A DNA stretch of 64,000 nt from Croceicoccus naphthovorans (GCF_001028705.1 NZ_CP011770.1:1863501-1927500), one strand, 5' to 3'; positions 10,799 through 19,844 are shown, numbered from the stretch's first letter. The notes: generated by a model from the sequence alone, not told the origin. Program-made: numbers and translations.

Positions 10799-11296
10799 TC
10801 CCCTATCCGTGATTGCTTCCATTGCACTTACGACAAGCAGGAAGTCCGGGATGAGGTTTTCACCCTCCTATCGGAACAGGATTTCACCGTCCAAGCCACG
10901 ATTATGGAAAAGAGCAAAGCGCAGCCACAAACTAGAACCACCGAAGATAGATTTTACCAGTATGGCTGGCTTTATCACTTGAAGCACTCGTCGCCCAAAT
11001 TTCTCGGCCCTAATGACAGCATTCAAGTCACCGCTGCGACGATAGGCAAGAAAGCAAAGCGCGTCTCGTTTGAAGATGCAGTTCGCGACGTCTGCAAGCA
11101 AATCATACCAAAGAAGCGAGTTCGGACTGCGTTCTGGCCCGCTGAAACAGACCCTTGTTTGCAAATTGCGGACTACTGTTGCTGGGCGATACAAAGGAAA
11201 TGGGAGAAAGGTGACAGCCGTTCATACGACCATATCGCCAAAAAGGTGAACTATGAGTTCGACCTTTGGTCCCACGGCAAACATCATTATTTTTGA
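10799..11296 (+). pseudogene. 3' part of DUF3800 gene interrupted by IS66
   Basis: Last 165 codons plus stop of the DUF3800 protein, from SPIRDCFHCTYDKQEVRDEV to the end. Family features visible are the FH.T.DKQ.VRD.VF segment after the first motif, a central YQYGWLYHL region, and the C-terminal QIADYCCWAIQRKWEKGD motif (Gln-x-Ala-Asp, a likely active-site acid). The 5' part lies at 7456-7611. No start codon with a ribosome site serves this piece, so the protein is presumably not made. Confidence 0.88.
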
Positions 11297-11432
11297 AGGT
11301 GCGGCCGCACTTCCCAGCTATCTCTCGAAGTGCCCGAGGGCCCTTATCGCCAGACGCCAACCGCACCTCAACCTTTATTCCACAATGAAACAGAACACAA
11401 GCTGAACCGCTTCTGCCTGACTCATATCCGCT

Positions 11433-12368
11433 TCAGTTCGCCGTAACAGGCCCCCCATAAGTGAGGCGTTTGCCGACGATGCCGCGAAGCGCATTCCCAG
11501 CGCGGTCGGTATCATTGAAACCCAGCTTCGCACGGTTGTTATACCGGAACTCATATTCGGCCAGATAGCGGTGCAGGTGCTGCTCACCGCAATGCTGGTA
11601 GATACCCTTCATGCCGCGCTTGAAGATGCTGAAATAGCCCTCAACCGTGTTGCTGTGGATCGTGCGATCTTCAAGGTTCACATATTCGCCGCGACCGTGG
11701 CTGGTTGTGCCGTGGGCCGCAAAGAACTTGCCAGCATCACGATAGCCGCTGTGCCCGTCCGTCATGATCCGCGCTTCGCGTTCCACATTGGCAATCACCA
11801 ACGGCATGAGGGTTTCGGCCTTCACATCGTCAATGACCATCGTGCGGGCCTTGCCGGTTTCCCGATCCACCAGCGCCAGAACCTTCATCTTGTGATGGAA
11901 GGCGCGGCGCTTTTCCATGCCCTTCTTCTTGCCGATGAACGTCTCGTCCACTTCGACCGTGCCGCCATTGCCGCCCATCAAGGTCGTGTCGCCATCGCGC
12001 ATCGCTTCACGAATGCGGTGCAGGAGAAACCATGCGCTCTTGTAGGTGATTTCCAGCGTGCGGTGCAGCTGGTGGGCGCTGATACCCTTCTTGCTGCTCG
12101 TGACGAGGTAAACCGCCTGCAACGCCTTGTGGAGCGGCAGACGCATATGCTCGAACACCGTGCCGATCTTGACGGTGAACTGCTTCTTGCAGTCGCCGCA
12201 GCGGTGCAGGCCGTAACGAATGCGCTTTTCAGGGTTTGCCTTGACCTTCGTGATACGATCCATGCCGCCACAATGGGGGCACACCGGCTGTCCACCCCAG
12301 ATGATACGCTCTAGGTGGCTGAAGGCAGCTTCTTCACCATGGAACTCAGGACGGGAAAGGGCAGACAT
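11433..12368 (-). CDS. IS1595-family transposase (ISXO2-like)
   Basis: 311 aa. N-terminal zinc ribbon with Cys30, Cys33, Cys57 and Cys60 (VCPHCGG...HRCGDC). ISXO2-type DDE domain: Asp141 in VEVDETFIGKKKG, Asp204 in IMTDGHSGYR, and Glu243 in HSNTVEGYFSIFKRGMKG, followed by the family's QHCGEQHLHRYLAEYEFRYN segment. ATG 12368 has GGAG 9 bp upstream. No frameshift, so it looks functional. It is the only gene that the element needs for its own movement and lies 41 bp from the right inverted repeat. Confidence 0.95.
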   Translation of the reverse strand: MSALSRPEFHGEEAAFSHLERIIWGGQPVCPHCGGMDRITKVKANPEKRIRYGLHRCGDCKKQFTVKIGTVFEHMRLPLHKALQAVYLVTSSKKGISAHQLHRTLEITYKSAWFLLHRIREAMRDGDTTLMGGNGGTVEVDETFIGKKKGMEKRRAFHHKMKVLALVDRETGKARTMVIDDVKAETLMPLVIANVEREARIMTDGHSGYRDAGKFFAAHGTTSHGRGEYVNLEDRTIHSNTVEGYFSIFKRGMKGIYQHCGEQHLHRYLAEYEFRYNNRAKLGFNDTDRAGNALRGIVGKRLTYGGPVTAN

Positions 12369-12409
12369 TTCAATAACTCCGTTGATGCCATCCTTATAGC
12401 ATCAAGCGG

Positions 12410-12434
12410 TGTGTTTGCAAAGTATATAATCGCC
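12410..12434 (-). repeat. right terminal inverted repeat of IS1595-type transposon
   Basis: Reverse complement begins GGCGATTATATAC and ends GCAAACACA. It matches the left end at 23 of 25 positions. Confidence 0.92.
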
Positions 12435-12442
12435 TCAGGAAT
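12435..12442. repeat. 8-bp target duplication, right copy (IS1595-type insertion)
   Basis: TCAGGAAT, identical to 6721-6728. Confidence 0.93.
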
Positions 12443-12801
12443 ACCGCAGCCAGCAATGCGGTCAGCAACGGGCTGGTGAACAGAATGGCCGTGGTATCGA
12501 CAAGCGGCATCATGCCGACCGCCGTGACGAAAGAGGCAGTCGCAATCGCGACCCCGCTACCGCGCATCAGTTGTACCCACGGATTGCGCACGCGAAAGCC
12601 CAGCGCCCCCTCGCGCCACCACAGCGCCGCGCCCAGCCCCACCGCGCCCAGCGAATAGCGCCACGTCGCCAGCGCGGTCGGCGCCCATGCATCGGCCACG
12701 AGTTTCCACACGCTGTCGCCCATCGACAGCAGGACATACCCGAGGATGGCGAACAGCACGCCCATCCGTTCGTCTTGGTGCAAGCTGTTGCTCCCCTGCA
12801 T
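12435..12801 (-). pseudogene. 5' part of a disrupted EamA/DMT-family transporter
   Basis: First 122 codons of the transporter whose remainder is at 6167-6720. Hydrophobic helices FAILGYVLLSMGDSVWKLVA and SGVAIATASFVTAVGMM are visible, ending LLTALLAAVFL at the insertion point. The start may be ATG 12801 or ATG 12765 (MGVLFAILGY), the latter being more like other EamA proteins. In the present state translation would run into the transposon end and stop after a few codons (RRLYTLQTHRLML). The truncated product would have only the first EamA half. Confidence 0.92.
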
Positions 12802-12888
12802 GCGCCGCCCCGCCGTAATGGCTTGCGAATGCCAAAGCCAGCCGCGCCTTTCGCAACGTGGTTAGCGTTTTCTTAAGCGAATTGCCCG

Positions 12889-13962
12889 ATGACCGGTCAG
12901 AAGGTATCCTTGGCACGACCAACGGGGGCGTCAAACGTGCGGCTTATCATCCAGATTCCTTGTTTGAACGAGGCAGAGCATCTGCCGGTGACGCTGGCAA
13001 AGCTGCCGCGTCAGATCGCGGGGATCGACAGCATCGAAGTGCTGGTCATCGACGATGGCAGCAACGACAACACCGGCGACATCGCGCGCCAGTGGGGCGT
13101 GCAGCACATCGTGCGCCACCGCCGAAACCGGGGCCTTGCCGCCGCGTTCCAAAACGGCGTCGACCGGGCCTTGGCCGCAGGGGCCGACATTATCGTCAAC
13201 ACCGATGCAGATGGCCAGTACGAAGGGGAGGACATCGTCCACCTCGTCCAGCCGATCCTGCGCGGCGAGGCCGACATCGTCGTCGGCGACCGGGGCGTGG
13301 CCGACAACGCCCATTTCGGCCCGTTCAAGCGCCGCCTGCAACGGCTGGGCAGCTTTGTCGTGCGCCGGGCATCGGGCACCACGATCACCGATGCGGTCAG
13401 CGGATTTCGCGCGATCAGCCGGGAAGCAGCGCAGCGGATCACCATCACGACCGAGTTCAGCTATACCACCGATATGCTGATCCAGGCGGGCCGCAAGCGG
13501 CTGGCCATCGCCAGCGTCCCGATCCGCACGCACAAGACGGAGCGCCCGTCACGCCTGTTCAAGTCGATCCCGCGTTTCATCACCCATACCGCAATCACGA
13601 TCACGCGCGCCTATACCACGCACAACGCGCTGCGCGTTTTCGTCGGGATCGGACTCGCCATGCTCGTTCTGGGCGCGCTGCCGGTCCTACGCTTTACGTG
13701 GTTCTATCTGAACGGCGAGGGCGATGGCCACGTCCAGTCGTTGGTCATCGGCGGATCGCTGATGATGATGGGCACGCTGGTCAGCGTGATGGGTATCCTT
13801 GCCGACCTGATCGCCACCAACCGCAAGCTGATGGAACAGACGCTGTTCAAACTGCGCAAGCTTGAGGAAAAGCTGGGCGAGACAGAGAGCGATGCGCAAG
13901 GCCAGCAAGAGGCCGATACAACCCCCGACCTGATCGCAATCCCCACCCGCCGGAGCCGCTGA
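12889..13962 (+). CDS. family 2 glycosyltransferase, polyprenol-linked type
   Basis: 357 aa; GTG 12937 (MRLIIQIPCLNEAEHLP) is an alternative start with a G-rich ribosome site. GT-A fold: IPCLNEAEHL at the N-terminus, VIDDGSNDNT, DADGQYEGEDI as the metal-binding DxD region, and VSGFRAISREA. This is the DPM1/GtrB-like subgroup that transfers sugar to a polyprenol phosphate. Two C-terminal hydrophobic segments (about 250-275 and 290-310) anchor it in the membrane, followed by a charged coiled-coil tail. Its stop is directly followed by the ATG of the next gene. The pairing with GT-C-like membrane proteins fits a sugar-phosphate-lipid donor pathway. Confidence 0.88.
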   Translation: MTGQKVSLARPTGASNVRLIIQIPCLNEAEHLPVTLAKLPRQIAGIDSIEVLVIDDGSNDNTGDIARQWGVQHIVRHRRNRGLAAAFQNGVDRALAAGADIIVNTDADGQYEGEDIVHLVQPILRGEADIVVGDRGVADNAHFGPFKRRLQRLGSFVVRRASGTTITDAVSGFRAISREAAQRITITTEFSYTTDMLIQAGRKRLAIASVPIRTHKTERPSRLFKSIPRFITHTAITITRAYTTHNALRVFVGIGLAMLVLGALPVLRFTWFYLNGEGDGHVQSLVIGGSLMMMGTLVSVMGILADLIATNRKLMEQTLFKLRKLEEKLGETESDAQGQQEADTTPDLIAIPTRRSR

Positions 13963-15645
13963 ATGCCCTCTATCGCGGGCCTTAACCGCCCGGCGCGCGC
14001 GATCAGATCGGTCTTTCGCGATGCGGACAGTGCGTTCTGGCCCCTTGCCGGAATAGCGATCCTGCTGATCGCGCAGGCGACGATCATCGTTACGCGCGCC
14101 ATCAACTGGGATGAGTTCATCCACTACGGCATTCTGATTGATATGGTTTCGGGGCAACGTGTCTCAGCCCTGCAGACCCTGTGGCAGCGAGTTTTTGCGT
14201 GGCTACCCACAATGCCTGGCGATACGATAGATCGTATTCGATATGGCCGCGCAGGGATGCTGGCGTTCGAGCTGCTGACGCTGACCATGATCGCCGCCAT
14301 AGCGCGCCGCTTTACCGATCATTCCGGAGCGGCCATGGGCGCCCTTGCATGGCTGTCAGCCGGCTACGTCTTGCAGCATGGCTTCTCTTTCCGAGCCGAC
14401 CCGGTGGTTACGGCAACTTTGACCACAGCACTGGCAGTGCTGGCGTGGCGCAAGCTTGACGCAATCACCGCGTTGATCGTTGGCGCCCTTCTGGGCGTTG
14501 CGGGCATGCTGACGATCAAGGCCGTGCTCTATGCCGCCGCTTTCGCGGGACTAGCATGCCTTCGGTGGACCGAAGCGGAACGCAAGGCGAGCGCAACGCT
14601 AACGCTGCTGGCGATTCCAATTCTCGCGGCTCTTACCTTTGCGCTTATCCATGAATTGCACGCGTCGGCTATTGCTGGACAGGTGCGCGGCGCAAGCGCG
14701 ATAACCAGCGCAAGCAGCACAGCGCTGGCCGACAACGCGTGGCACTATGTTTTCTTCATTGGTCGCCCTAATAATTTAGGTTTCGTGGTCGGTGCCATTA
14801 GCACCGGGCTGGGTCTATTCGCTATGATCCTGGCCTTTCCATTCGCGCTGAAAGGGCGTTCATTACATCAGAGGATTGCACTGATCGGCATGATCGCCAT
14901 TGTCGCGACGCCCGCATTTTATGAAAACACCGCTCCCTATTATTATACGTTCATGCTTGCGCCCGTCGCGATCGCCTGCGTCGTGTCGATCGATCTGGCA
15001 CGGCGCAAAGTGCCAGCGATGGTAATCTCAGCGCTCTTGATGTCGCTGGCGATCAGCGTATTTGCGCACGAGAACCGCAAGATTATCAGCCATCAGAAGC
15101 GGATCGATGCGGTGGCGACTTCGCTGTTCGACGAACGGGTAGCCTACTTCGACCATGCCGACGCTCTGCCAGGCTTTGACAAAATGAATCCTTTCATGTC
15201 GCCGTGGGGCATCAGAGGGTACTTGGCCAATGGCCGCCCGATCTATAGCACGGCGATGCGGCAACGGCCTGTGCCGCTCCTCCTGGCCAATTGGCACCCA
15301 TTCATCAGCGTTTTCGCAGGCGAAGAAAAATACTTCTTGCCCGAAGATGCGAAAGCTATCCGCGAAAATTATGTTCAGTTCGAAGGGCCAGTCTGGCTGG
15401 CAGGAAAGACGGTACCTGCCCATGGCAGCAATAATAGCGAAGTGTTGGTCCCCGGCCCCTACACCCTGCGCGGGGGAGCACTGACGATCGATGGCGTAGT
15501 GAGGAAAGAAGGAGATGTCCTCAACCTTGATCGCGGCCATCATATGCTGGTCAATTCGGGTGGATCTGCGGCCAGCATTGTTTACGGAAACCGCCTAGAA
15601 GCCGTAGACTCCCTCAACTTTTCCGGGACATGGATCGATTTTTAA
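13963..15645 (+). CDS. GT-C-like polytopic membrane protein (paralogue 1)
   Basis: 560 aa with about ten hydrophobic segments over residues 25-370 and a soluble C-terminal domain. After the first helix it has RAINWDEFIHYGI, resembling the acidic loop motif of GT-C transferases (ArnT/PMT type). Later segments are HGFSFRADPVVTATL and YYYTFMLAPVAI. The C-terminal part contains LPEDAKAIRENYVQFEGPVW and PGPYTLRGGALTIDG. It starts one base after the upstream GT2 stop and overlaps the next gene. It may use the lipid-linked sugar made by that GT2. A Wzy-type polymerase is a less likely alternative. Family not certain. Confidence 0.75.
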   Translation: MPSIAGLNRPARAIRSVFRDADSAFWPLAGIAILLIAQATIIVTRAINWDEFIHYGILIDMVSGQRVSALQTLWQRVFAWLPTMPGDTIDRIRYGRAGMLAFELLTLTMIAAIARRFTDHSGAAMGALAWLSAGYVLQHGFSFRADPVVTATLTTALAVLAWRKLDAITALIVGALLGVAGMLTIKAVLYAAAFAGLACLRWTEAERKASATLTLLAIPILAALTFALIHELHASAIAGQVRGASAITSASSTALADNAWHYVFFIGRPNNLGFVVGAISTGLGLFAMILAFPFALKGRSLHQRIALIGMIAIVATPAFYENTAPYYYTFMLAPVAIACVVSIDLARRKVPAMVISALLMSLAISVFAHENRKIISHQKRIDAVATSLFDERVAYFDHADALPGFDKMNPFMSPWGIRGYLANGRPIYSTAMRQRPVPLLLANWHPFISVFAGEEKYFLPEDAKAIRENYVQFEGPVWLAGKTVPAHGSNNSEVLVPGPYTLRGGALTIDGVVRKEGDVLNLDRGHHMLVNSGGSAASIVYGNRLEAVDSLNFSGTWIDF

Positions 15646-17288
15646 TGGCGTGGCAACCCAGCTCTCGCGCGTCGATCGTCTGGCCTGCTACCGGCCTCAT
15701 GCTGATCGTTCTTTTGCAGATCGTTCTGGTCTATTCCCGCGCAATCAACTGGGATGAGTTCTTTCATTACAGCTTGATCGCCAGTCACGCCCGCGGCGAA
15801 GCTGTATCGCTGCTGCAGACTCCATTTGTGCCGCTATTTGCCTGGGTTCCCACTTTGGATGGCCTCCCCACCGATCATGTTCGCTTGATACGCTGGATGA
15901 TGATCCCTTTCGAAATGGTCACACTGGCTGCCGTGTTCGGCGTGGCACGGCAGTTGGTGCCGACACGGGCCGCACTGGTCACGACGATGGCGTACGCAGC
16001 AGGCGGCTACGTCTTTAGCCAGATGCTGGTACTGCGCGCCGATCCCATTGCTACCGCGCTGCTCATGACGGCGTTGTGGCTGACGTTTCGACGCGAAACC
16101 AATATTGCTTCGGTATTACTCAGTGCGGTGTTGTTCGGAATTGCCATGGCCTGCACGATCAAAAGCGTGTTCTACGCTTTCCCAATTACAGGCGCACTAA
16201 TGTACCGCCGAGCGAATTTCGTCCCTTGGATGCGCTGCTCAACCATCACACTGCTTACAATCCTCGGCGCTTTGGTTCTAGTCCTCATTGTCTTGCCAGT
16301 CGACCGCACTTTATCGAGTGGTCCCTGGGCGCAAGTCCATGTCCTGGCTATGCAATCGTGGGAGCGGATGTTCAGCGGCGGATTGTTCCCGAACGGCATT
16401 TACTTGATAACGCAGATCGGCAAGGCTTTATATCTGCCAGTGCTGCTGGGCCTTGGCGTGTTTTTTCTCTGGCAACGGGAACGAGCGTGGCCTGATCGTG
16501 CAGCGTTGTTTCTATTTCTCGTACCGCTGCTAACCGTTGCTTTCTACCGCAATTCCTACCCCTATTATTATGTCTTCGTGCTGGCTCCAGCTATGGCCGT
16601 GGCAGCGGTGGCCGTCCCTCTATTGACCGAACGCTACGGGTTGAAGATGGTGACGCTCGTTATCGCGGGTAATGCCGCAGTCCTCGCAATTAGCGACGAT
16701 CGGCAGACTGCGCGCGCGCAGGACGAAGTTGTCATCGCCGCACATCAAATCTTCAGCAGTCCGGTCGCCTATTTCGATAATCATGGCATGATCGGAGATT
16801 TTCAGCGTGCGGTGCCGATATTCGCATCGGGCTGGTCGCTGGCAGACTATCACAGGGCAGGTCGCCCAGCCTATGCCGAAGCGATGGCGCGGCAGCCGGT
16901 GCCGATGTTGATCCCGACAGCAGCGTTAAGTTTTGCGGTGTCTGACATTACCGAACCTGCCAACCAGGTGCTGCTGCCCGAAGACGCGATGGCGATCCGC
17001 GACAACTACATCGAGCATTGGGGGCCGATTTTTGTAGCCGGCAAAAAGATCGCATCTGGCAGATCCCTGCGAGAAATCCACATTGCCATCCCCGGACCCT
17101 ATACCGTGGAAGATGGGGCACTTATCATCGATGGAAATTTGGTTCCTGTTGGCGGTGTCACAGTCTTATCGCGCGGCCACCACCGAATAATGCCCTCACG
17201 CGACACCGACGCAATACTTCGCTGGGGCAATCACCTGCCTATGCCAATTAATGACCCACCGACCGCGCCAATCATGAACGGCTATTAA
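15645..17288 (+). CDS. GT-C-like polytopic membrane protein (paralogue 2)
   Basis: 547 aa from ATG 15645, which overlaps the stop of paralogue 1 (TAATG). Same architecture: first helix then SRAINWDEFFHYSLI, LVLRADPIATALLMTALWL, PYYYVFVLAPAMAV. The C-terminal domain carries LLPEDAMAIRDNYIEHWGP and IPGPYTVEDGALIIDG. Clear homology with the preceding protein over its whole length indicates tandem duplication. Probably a membrane glycosyltransferase acting on lipid-linked sugars at the periplasmic face; substrate unknown. It is followed by 54 bp and then the convergent rml cluster. Confidence 0.75.
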   Translation: MAWQPSSRASIVWPATGLMLIVLLQIVLVYSRAINWDEFFHYSLIASHARGEAVSLLQTPFVPLFAWVPTLDGLPTDHVRLIRWMMIPFEMVTLAAVFGVARQLVPTRAALVTTMAYAAGGYVFSQMLVLRADPIATALLMTALWLTFRRETNIASVLLSAVLFGIAMACTIKSVFYAFPITGALMYRRANFVPWMRCSTITLLTILGALVLVLIVLPVDRTLSSGPWAQVHVLAMQSWERMFSGGLFPNGIYLITQIGKALYLPVLLGLGVFFLWQRERAWPDRAALFLFLVPLLTVAFYRNSYPYYYVFVLAPAMAVAAVAVPLLTERYGLKMVTLVIAGNAAVLAISDDRQTARAQDEVVIAAHQIFSSPVAYFDNHGMIGDFQRAVPIFASGWSLADYHRAGRPAYAEAMARQPVPMLIPTAALSFAVSDITEPANQVLLPEDAMAIRDNYIEHWGPIFVAGKKIASGRSLREIHIAIPGPYTVEDGALIIDGNLVPVGGVTVLSRGHHRIMPSRDTDAILRWGNHLPMPINDPPTAPIMNGY

Positions 17289-17342
17289 AGAGTTATATCG
17301 TATCCGTGGCTGCCTGCACTGAGTGATTGATTGCAATAATCA

Positions 17343-18437
17343 TTACCGGCTGGCATAATTCGTATCAAGCCACTGGCGATAGCTACCATCCATGACCTGT
17401 CGCCACCATACTTCGTTGGATAGATACCAATTCAGTGTTGCCCGAAAATTCTCGGCAAATCCATATCGTGCACGATAACCAAGTTCGCCGTTTATCTTGC
17501 TTTCGTCAATTGCATACCGACGATCATGCCCGGGACGATCGGTCACATGCTTTTTTAGGCTAGACGTTGCCAAACCCTTTGCCGCGGGCGAATCGGGAAA
17601 GCGTGCCGCCAACACGTCGTCGCTTTCAAAAGCCTCATCCATTGCCTCGCAAAGCGTTTCAATAACGGAGAGGTTCGCCATCTCTTCGCCGCCACCGATA
17701 TTGTAGCATTCGCCGACCTGGCCACGTTCGATTACTAGGTCGATACCGCGGCAATGATCCTCGACATAAAGCCAATCCCTGACCTGCATACCGTCGCCAT
17801 ATATCGGCAGATCGCGCCCATGCAGTGCGTTGATAATAAAAAGGGGGATTAACTTTTCGGGGAATTGAAACGGACCGTAGTTATTCGAACAATTCGAGAC
17901 CGTTGTCTGCAATCCGTATGTGTGATGATAGGCGCGCACGAGGTGGTCGGATGCGGCTTTGCTGGCGGCATAAGGCGAATTGGGCGCATAGGGAGTCGTC
18001 TCGTTAAACGCCGGATCGTTCGGACCTAGCGTACCGTATACCTCATCAGTGGACACGTGGTGAAAGCGGTGAGGCCTGCCCGAACCACCATCGAGCCACG
18101 CAAGTTTCGCTTGCTTCAACAACTCGTGAGTTCCTACGATATTCGTATCAATGAAATCGTCTGGCCCGCTTATCGAACGGTCAACATGCGATTCCGCCGC
18201 GAAGTGGACGATGGTGTCGATGTCATGCTCTCGCATGATAGCGCCGACCATGTCGCCGTTACGGATATCGCCGACGCGGACGTCAACGCTGCCTATGCCG
18301 TCAAGATTGTGCATGTTGCCGGCATACGTAAGCCCATCGAGCACAACGATCTGGTCATCCGGATGGGAATCGCGCCAATACCGCACGAAGTTAGAGCCAA
18401 TGAATCCGGCCCCACCGGTAACAAGAAGCTTGCTCAA
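17343..18437 (-). CDS. rmlB: dTDP-glucose 4,6-dehydratase
   Basis: Makes dTDP-4-keto-6-deoxyglucose, the branch point for dTDP-rhamnose and dTDP-amino sugars. Extended SDR: GGAGFIGSNFVRYW at the N-terminus, HFAAESHVDRSI, the STDEVYG motif and YAASKAASDHLVRAYHHTYG with catalytic Tyr-x3-Lys. 364 aa from TTG 18437, chosen because AAGGA lies 8 bp upstream and the TTG overlaps the rmlD stop (TTGA). No ATG is available nearby. Last gene of rmlACDB. Confidence 0.95.
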   Translation of the reverse strand: MSKLLVTGGAGFIGSNFVRYWRDSHPDDQIVVLDGLTYAGNMHNLDGIGSVDVRVGDIRNGDMVGAIMREHDIDTIVHFAAESHVDRSISGPDDFIDTNIVGTHELLKQAKLAWLDGGSGRPHRFHHVSTDEVYGTLGPNDPAFNETTPYAPNSPYAASKAASDHLVRAYHHTYGLQTTVSNCSNNYGPFQFPEKLIPLFIINALHGRDLPIYGDGMQVRDWLYVEDHCRGIDLVIERGQVGECYNIGGGEEMANLSVIETLCEAMDEAFESDDVLAARFPDSPAAKGLATSSLKKHVTDRPGHDRRYAIDESKINGELGYRARYGFAENFRATLNWYLSNEVWWRQVMDGSYRQWLDTNYASR

Positions 18438-19303
18438 GATTTCTGGTCCTTCCAATTTTGGATAACTGTGCGCAGTTCATCTTGCCAGTGGCGCGAGGCT
18501 CGGCCCAAAATGTCCCATGTGGATTGCTTATCAAGAACGGAAAAAGCCGGTCGGCGTGCCGACTGTGAATATGTCGACGACGGAATTGGGACGACGGAGG
18601 CCGGCTCCTCAATTAAACCGAACGATTTCGCTTCGTGCGCGATAGCACATGCAAAGTCGTACCAGCTGCACACCCCGGCGTCCGTGTAATGATAAATTCC
18701 AGAGACATCTGCCAACAAGATCGCCCAGATCGCATCGGCCAAGCCCTGCGCATGAGTCGGCGATCCGACCTGATCGTCCACCACCATCAAGCGGTCACGT
18801 TCTTTCAAAAGCCGCAGCATAGTTTTGACGAAGTTTGCACTGTCTGCGGAATAGACCCACGATGTGCGGAGAACGACCGAGTCAGCAAGTGCTAATGCAT
18901 GACCCTCGCCATCGCGCTTCGTCCGGCCGTAGACACTGATCGGATTGGTTGGCGCCTCAGGTCGATACGGGATAGACGACTTGCCATCGAACACGAAATC
19001 GGTGGAAATATGGATCAGCCGTGCATTGGTCGAACTGCACGCTGCGGCAATATTTGCAACCCCACGGTCGTTTATCGCACGAGCTAGATCGGGCTCGTTC
19101 TCGGCGCGATCAACGGCAGTGTAAGCAGCGCAATTGATGACAACATCGGGTCGTTGTTGCGCAATAACGAGCGCAACAGCCGTCTCGTCGGTGATATCCA
19201 GGGAAGCGCGCTGGCAAGCAATTGCCTGGACACTGGCCGGACATCGCCTCACCAACGCCAATGCGACCTGCCCCCCGCCCCCAGTGATCAGCGCCTTGGT
19301 CAC
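18434..19303 (-). CDS. rmlD: dTDP-4-dehydrorhamnose reductase
   Basis: Last step to dTDP-L-rhamnose. 289 aa with the Rossmann motif ITGGGGQVALAL, VINCAAYTAVDRAENE, STDFVFDG, the catalytic segment YGRTKRDGE, and VLRTSWVYS. Overlaps rmlC by 4 bp (ATGA) and rmlB by 4 bp (TTGA), so the cluster is translationally coupled. Confidence 0.95.
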   Translation of the reverse strand: MTKALITGGGGQVALALVRRCPASVQAIACQRASLDITDETAVALVIAQQRPDVVINCAAYTAVDRAENEPDLARAINDRGVANIAAACSSTNARLIHISTDFVFDGKSSIPYRPEAPTNPISVYGRTKRDGEGHALALADSVVLRTSWVYSADSANFVKTMLRLLKERDRLMVVDDQVGSPTHAQGLADAIWAILLADVSGIYHYTDAGVCSWYDFACAIAHEAKSFGLIEEPASVVPIPSSTYSQSARRPAFSVLDKQSTWDILGRASRHWQDELRTVIQNWKDQKS

Positions 19304-19842
19304 GGCAACTGCGTAGCCTTCAGCGAGAGTGCCGCACTGTCTTTAGTCGAAAGCGTCGGTTCGCTCCCGTTCAGCGGCCATTCGATGCCAATCGTACTGT
19401 CGTCCCAACGAATTGAGCCCTCGTCCGCGGGATCATAAAACTGCGTGCACTTGTAGAGGAAATCCGTTCCGTCCTGCAAAGTAAGGAATCCGTGCGCGAA
19501 CCCCGGCGGCACCCACATCATCCGGCGATTGGTAGCACTCAGTTCAACGCCGATCCATTTGCCGAATGTATCGGAACCGGGTCTGATGTCCACGGCCACG
19601 TCGAATACCGCCCCGCTAACTACGCGAACCAGTTTTCCTTGAGGCTTCCGTCGTTGGAAGTGAAGTCCGCGCAAGACACCGCTTACCGATCGACTATGAT
19701 TGTCCTGAACGAAGTCGAGTTCGAAGCCGAGAGCGGAAAAAGACTGGCGATTCCAGCTTTCCATAAAGAATCCGCGATCGTCGCCAAACACCTCAGGTTC
19801 GAAAATGACGACGTCCGGCAATTTGGTCGGGATAACTTTCAA
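19300..19842 (-). CDS. rmlC: dTDP-4-dehydrorhamnose 3,5-epimerase
   Basis: 180 aa cupin-type epimerase. Typical motifs are DDRGFFMESW, FVQDNHSRSVSGVLRGLHFQ, GAVFDVAVDIRPGSDTFGKW and MWVPPGFAHGFLTL. The start is TTG 19842, 2 bp after rmlA; a weak purine stretch precedes it. The C-terminus (STIGIEWPL) is typical. Converts the RmlB product before RmlD reduction. Confidence 0.95.
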   Translation of the reverse strand: MKVIPTKLPDVVIFEPEVFGDDRGFFMESWNRQSFSALGFELDFVQDNHSRSVSGVLRGLHFQRRKPQGKLVRVVSGAVFDVAVDIRPGSDTFGKWIGVELSATNRRMMWVPPGFAHGFLTLQDGTDFLYKCTQFYDPADEGSIRWDDSTIGIEWPLNGSEPTLSTKDSAALSLKATQLP

Positions 19843-19844
19843 CG

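Larger units (their letters stand above)
6729..12434. mobile_element. IS1595-family transposon with passenger genes, 5,706 bp
   Basis: The element is bounded by 25-bp inverted repeats (23 of 25 positions equal) beginning GGCGATT and by an exact 8-bp target duplication. The transposase (ISXO2-like DDE type) is at the right end, 11433-12368. The rest is passenger DNA: a membrane protein gene (6770-7303), a 48-aa gene (7311-7457) and a DUF3800 gene split by a nested IS66 element (7612-10790). Without the IS66 insertion and its duplication it would be about 2.5 kb. It sits inside an EamA transporter gene. IS1595-type elements with passenger genes are known; this particular cargo is what the sequence shows here. 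The intact transposase, paired ends and exact duplication suggest the insertion is not old. Confidence 0.93.

Noticed and set aside
10334..11296. 320-aa plus-strand frame joining antisense tnpA to the DUF3800 C-terminus
   Set aside because: The first 150 residues are antisense to IS66 genes. The target duplication shows that only 10799-11296 belongs to DUF3800.
12862..12876. CtrA-like site TTAG-N7-TTAA before the GT2 gene
   Set aside because: One mismatch and only 12 bp from the start codon; a single such site is expected by chance.
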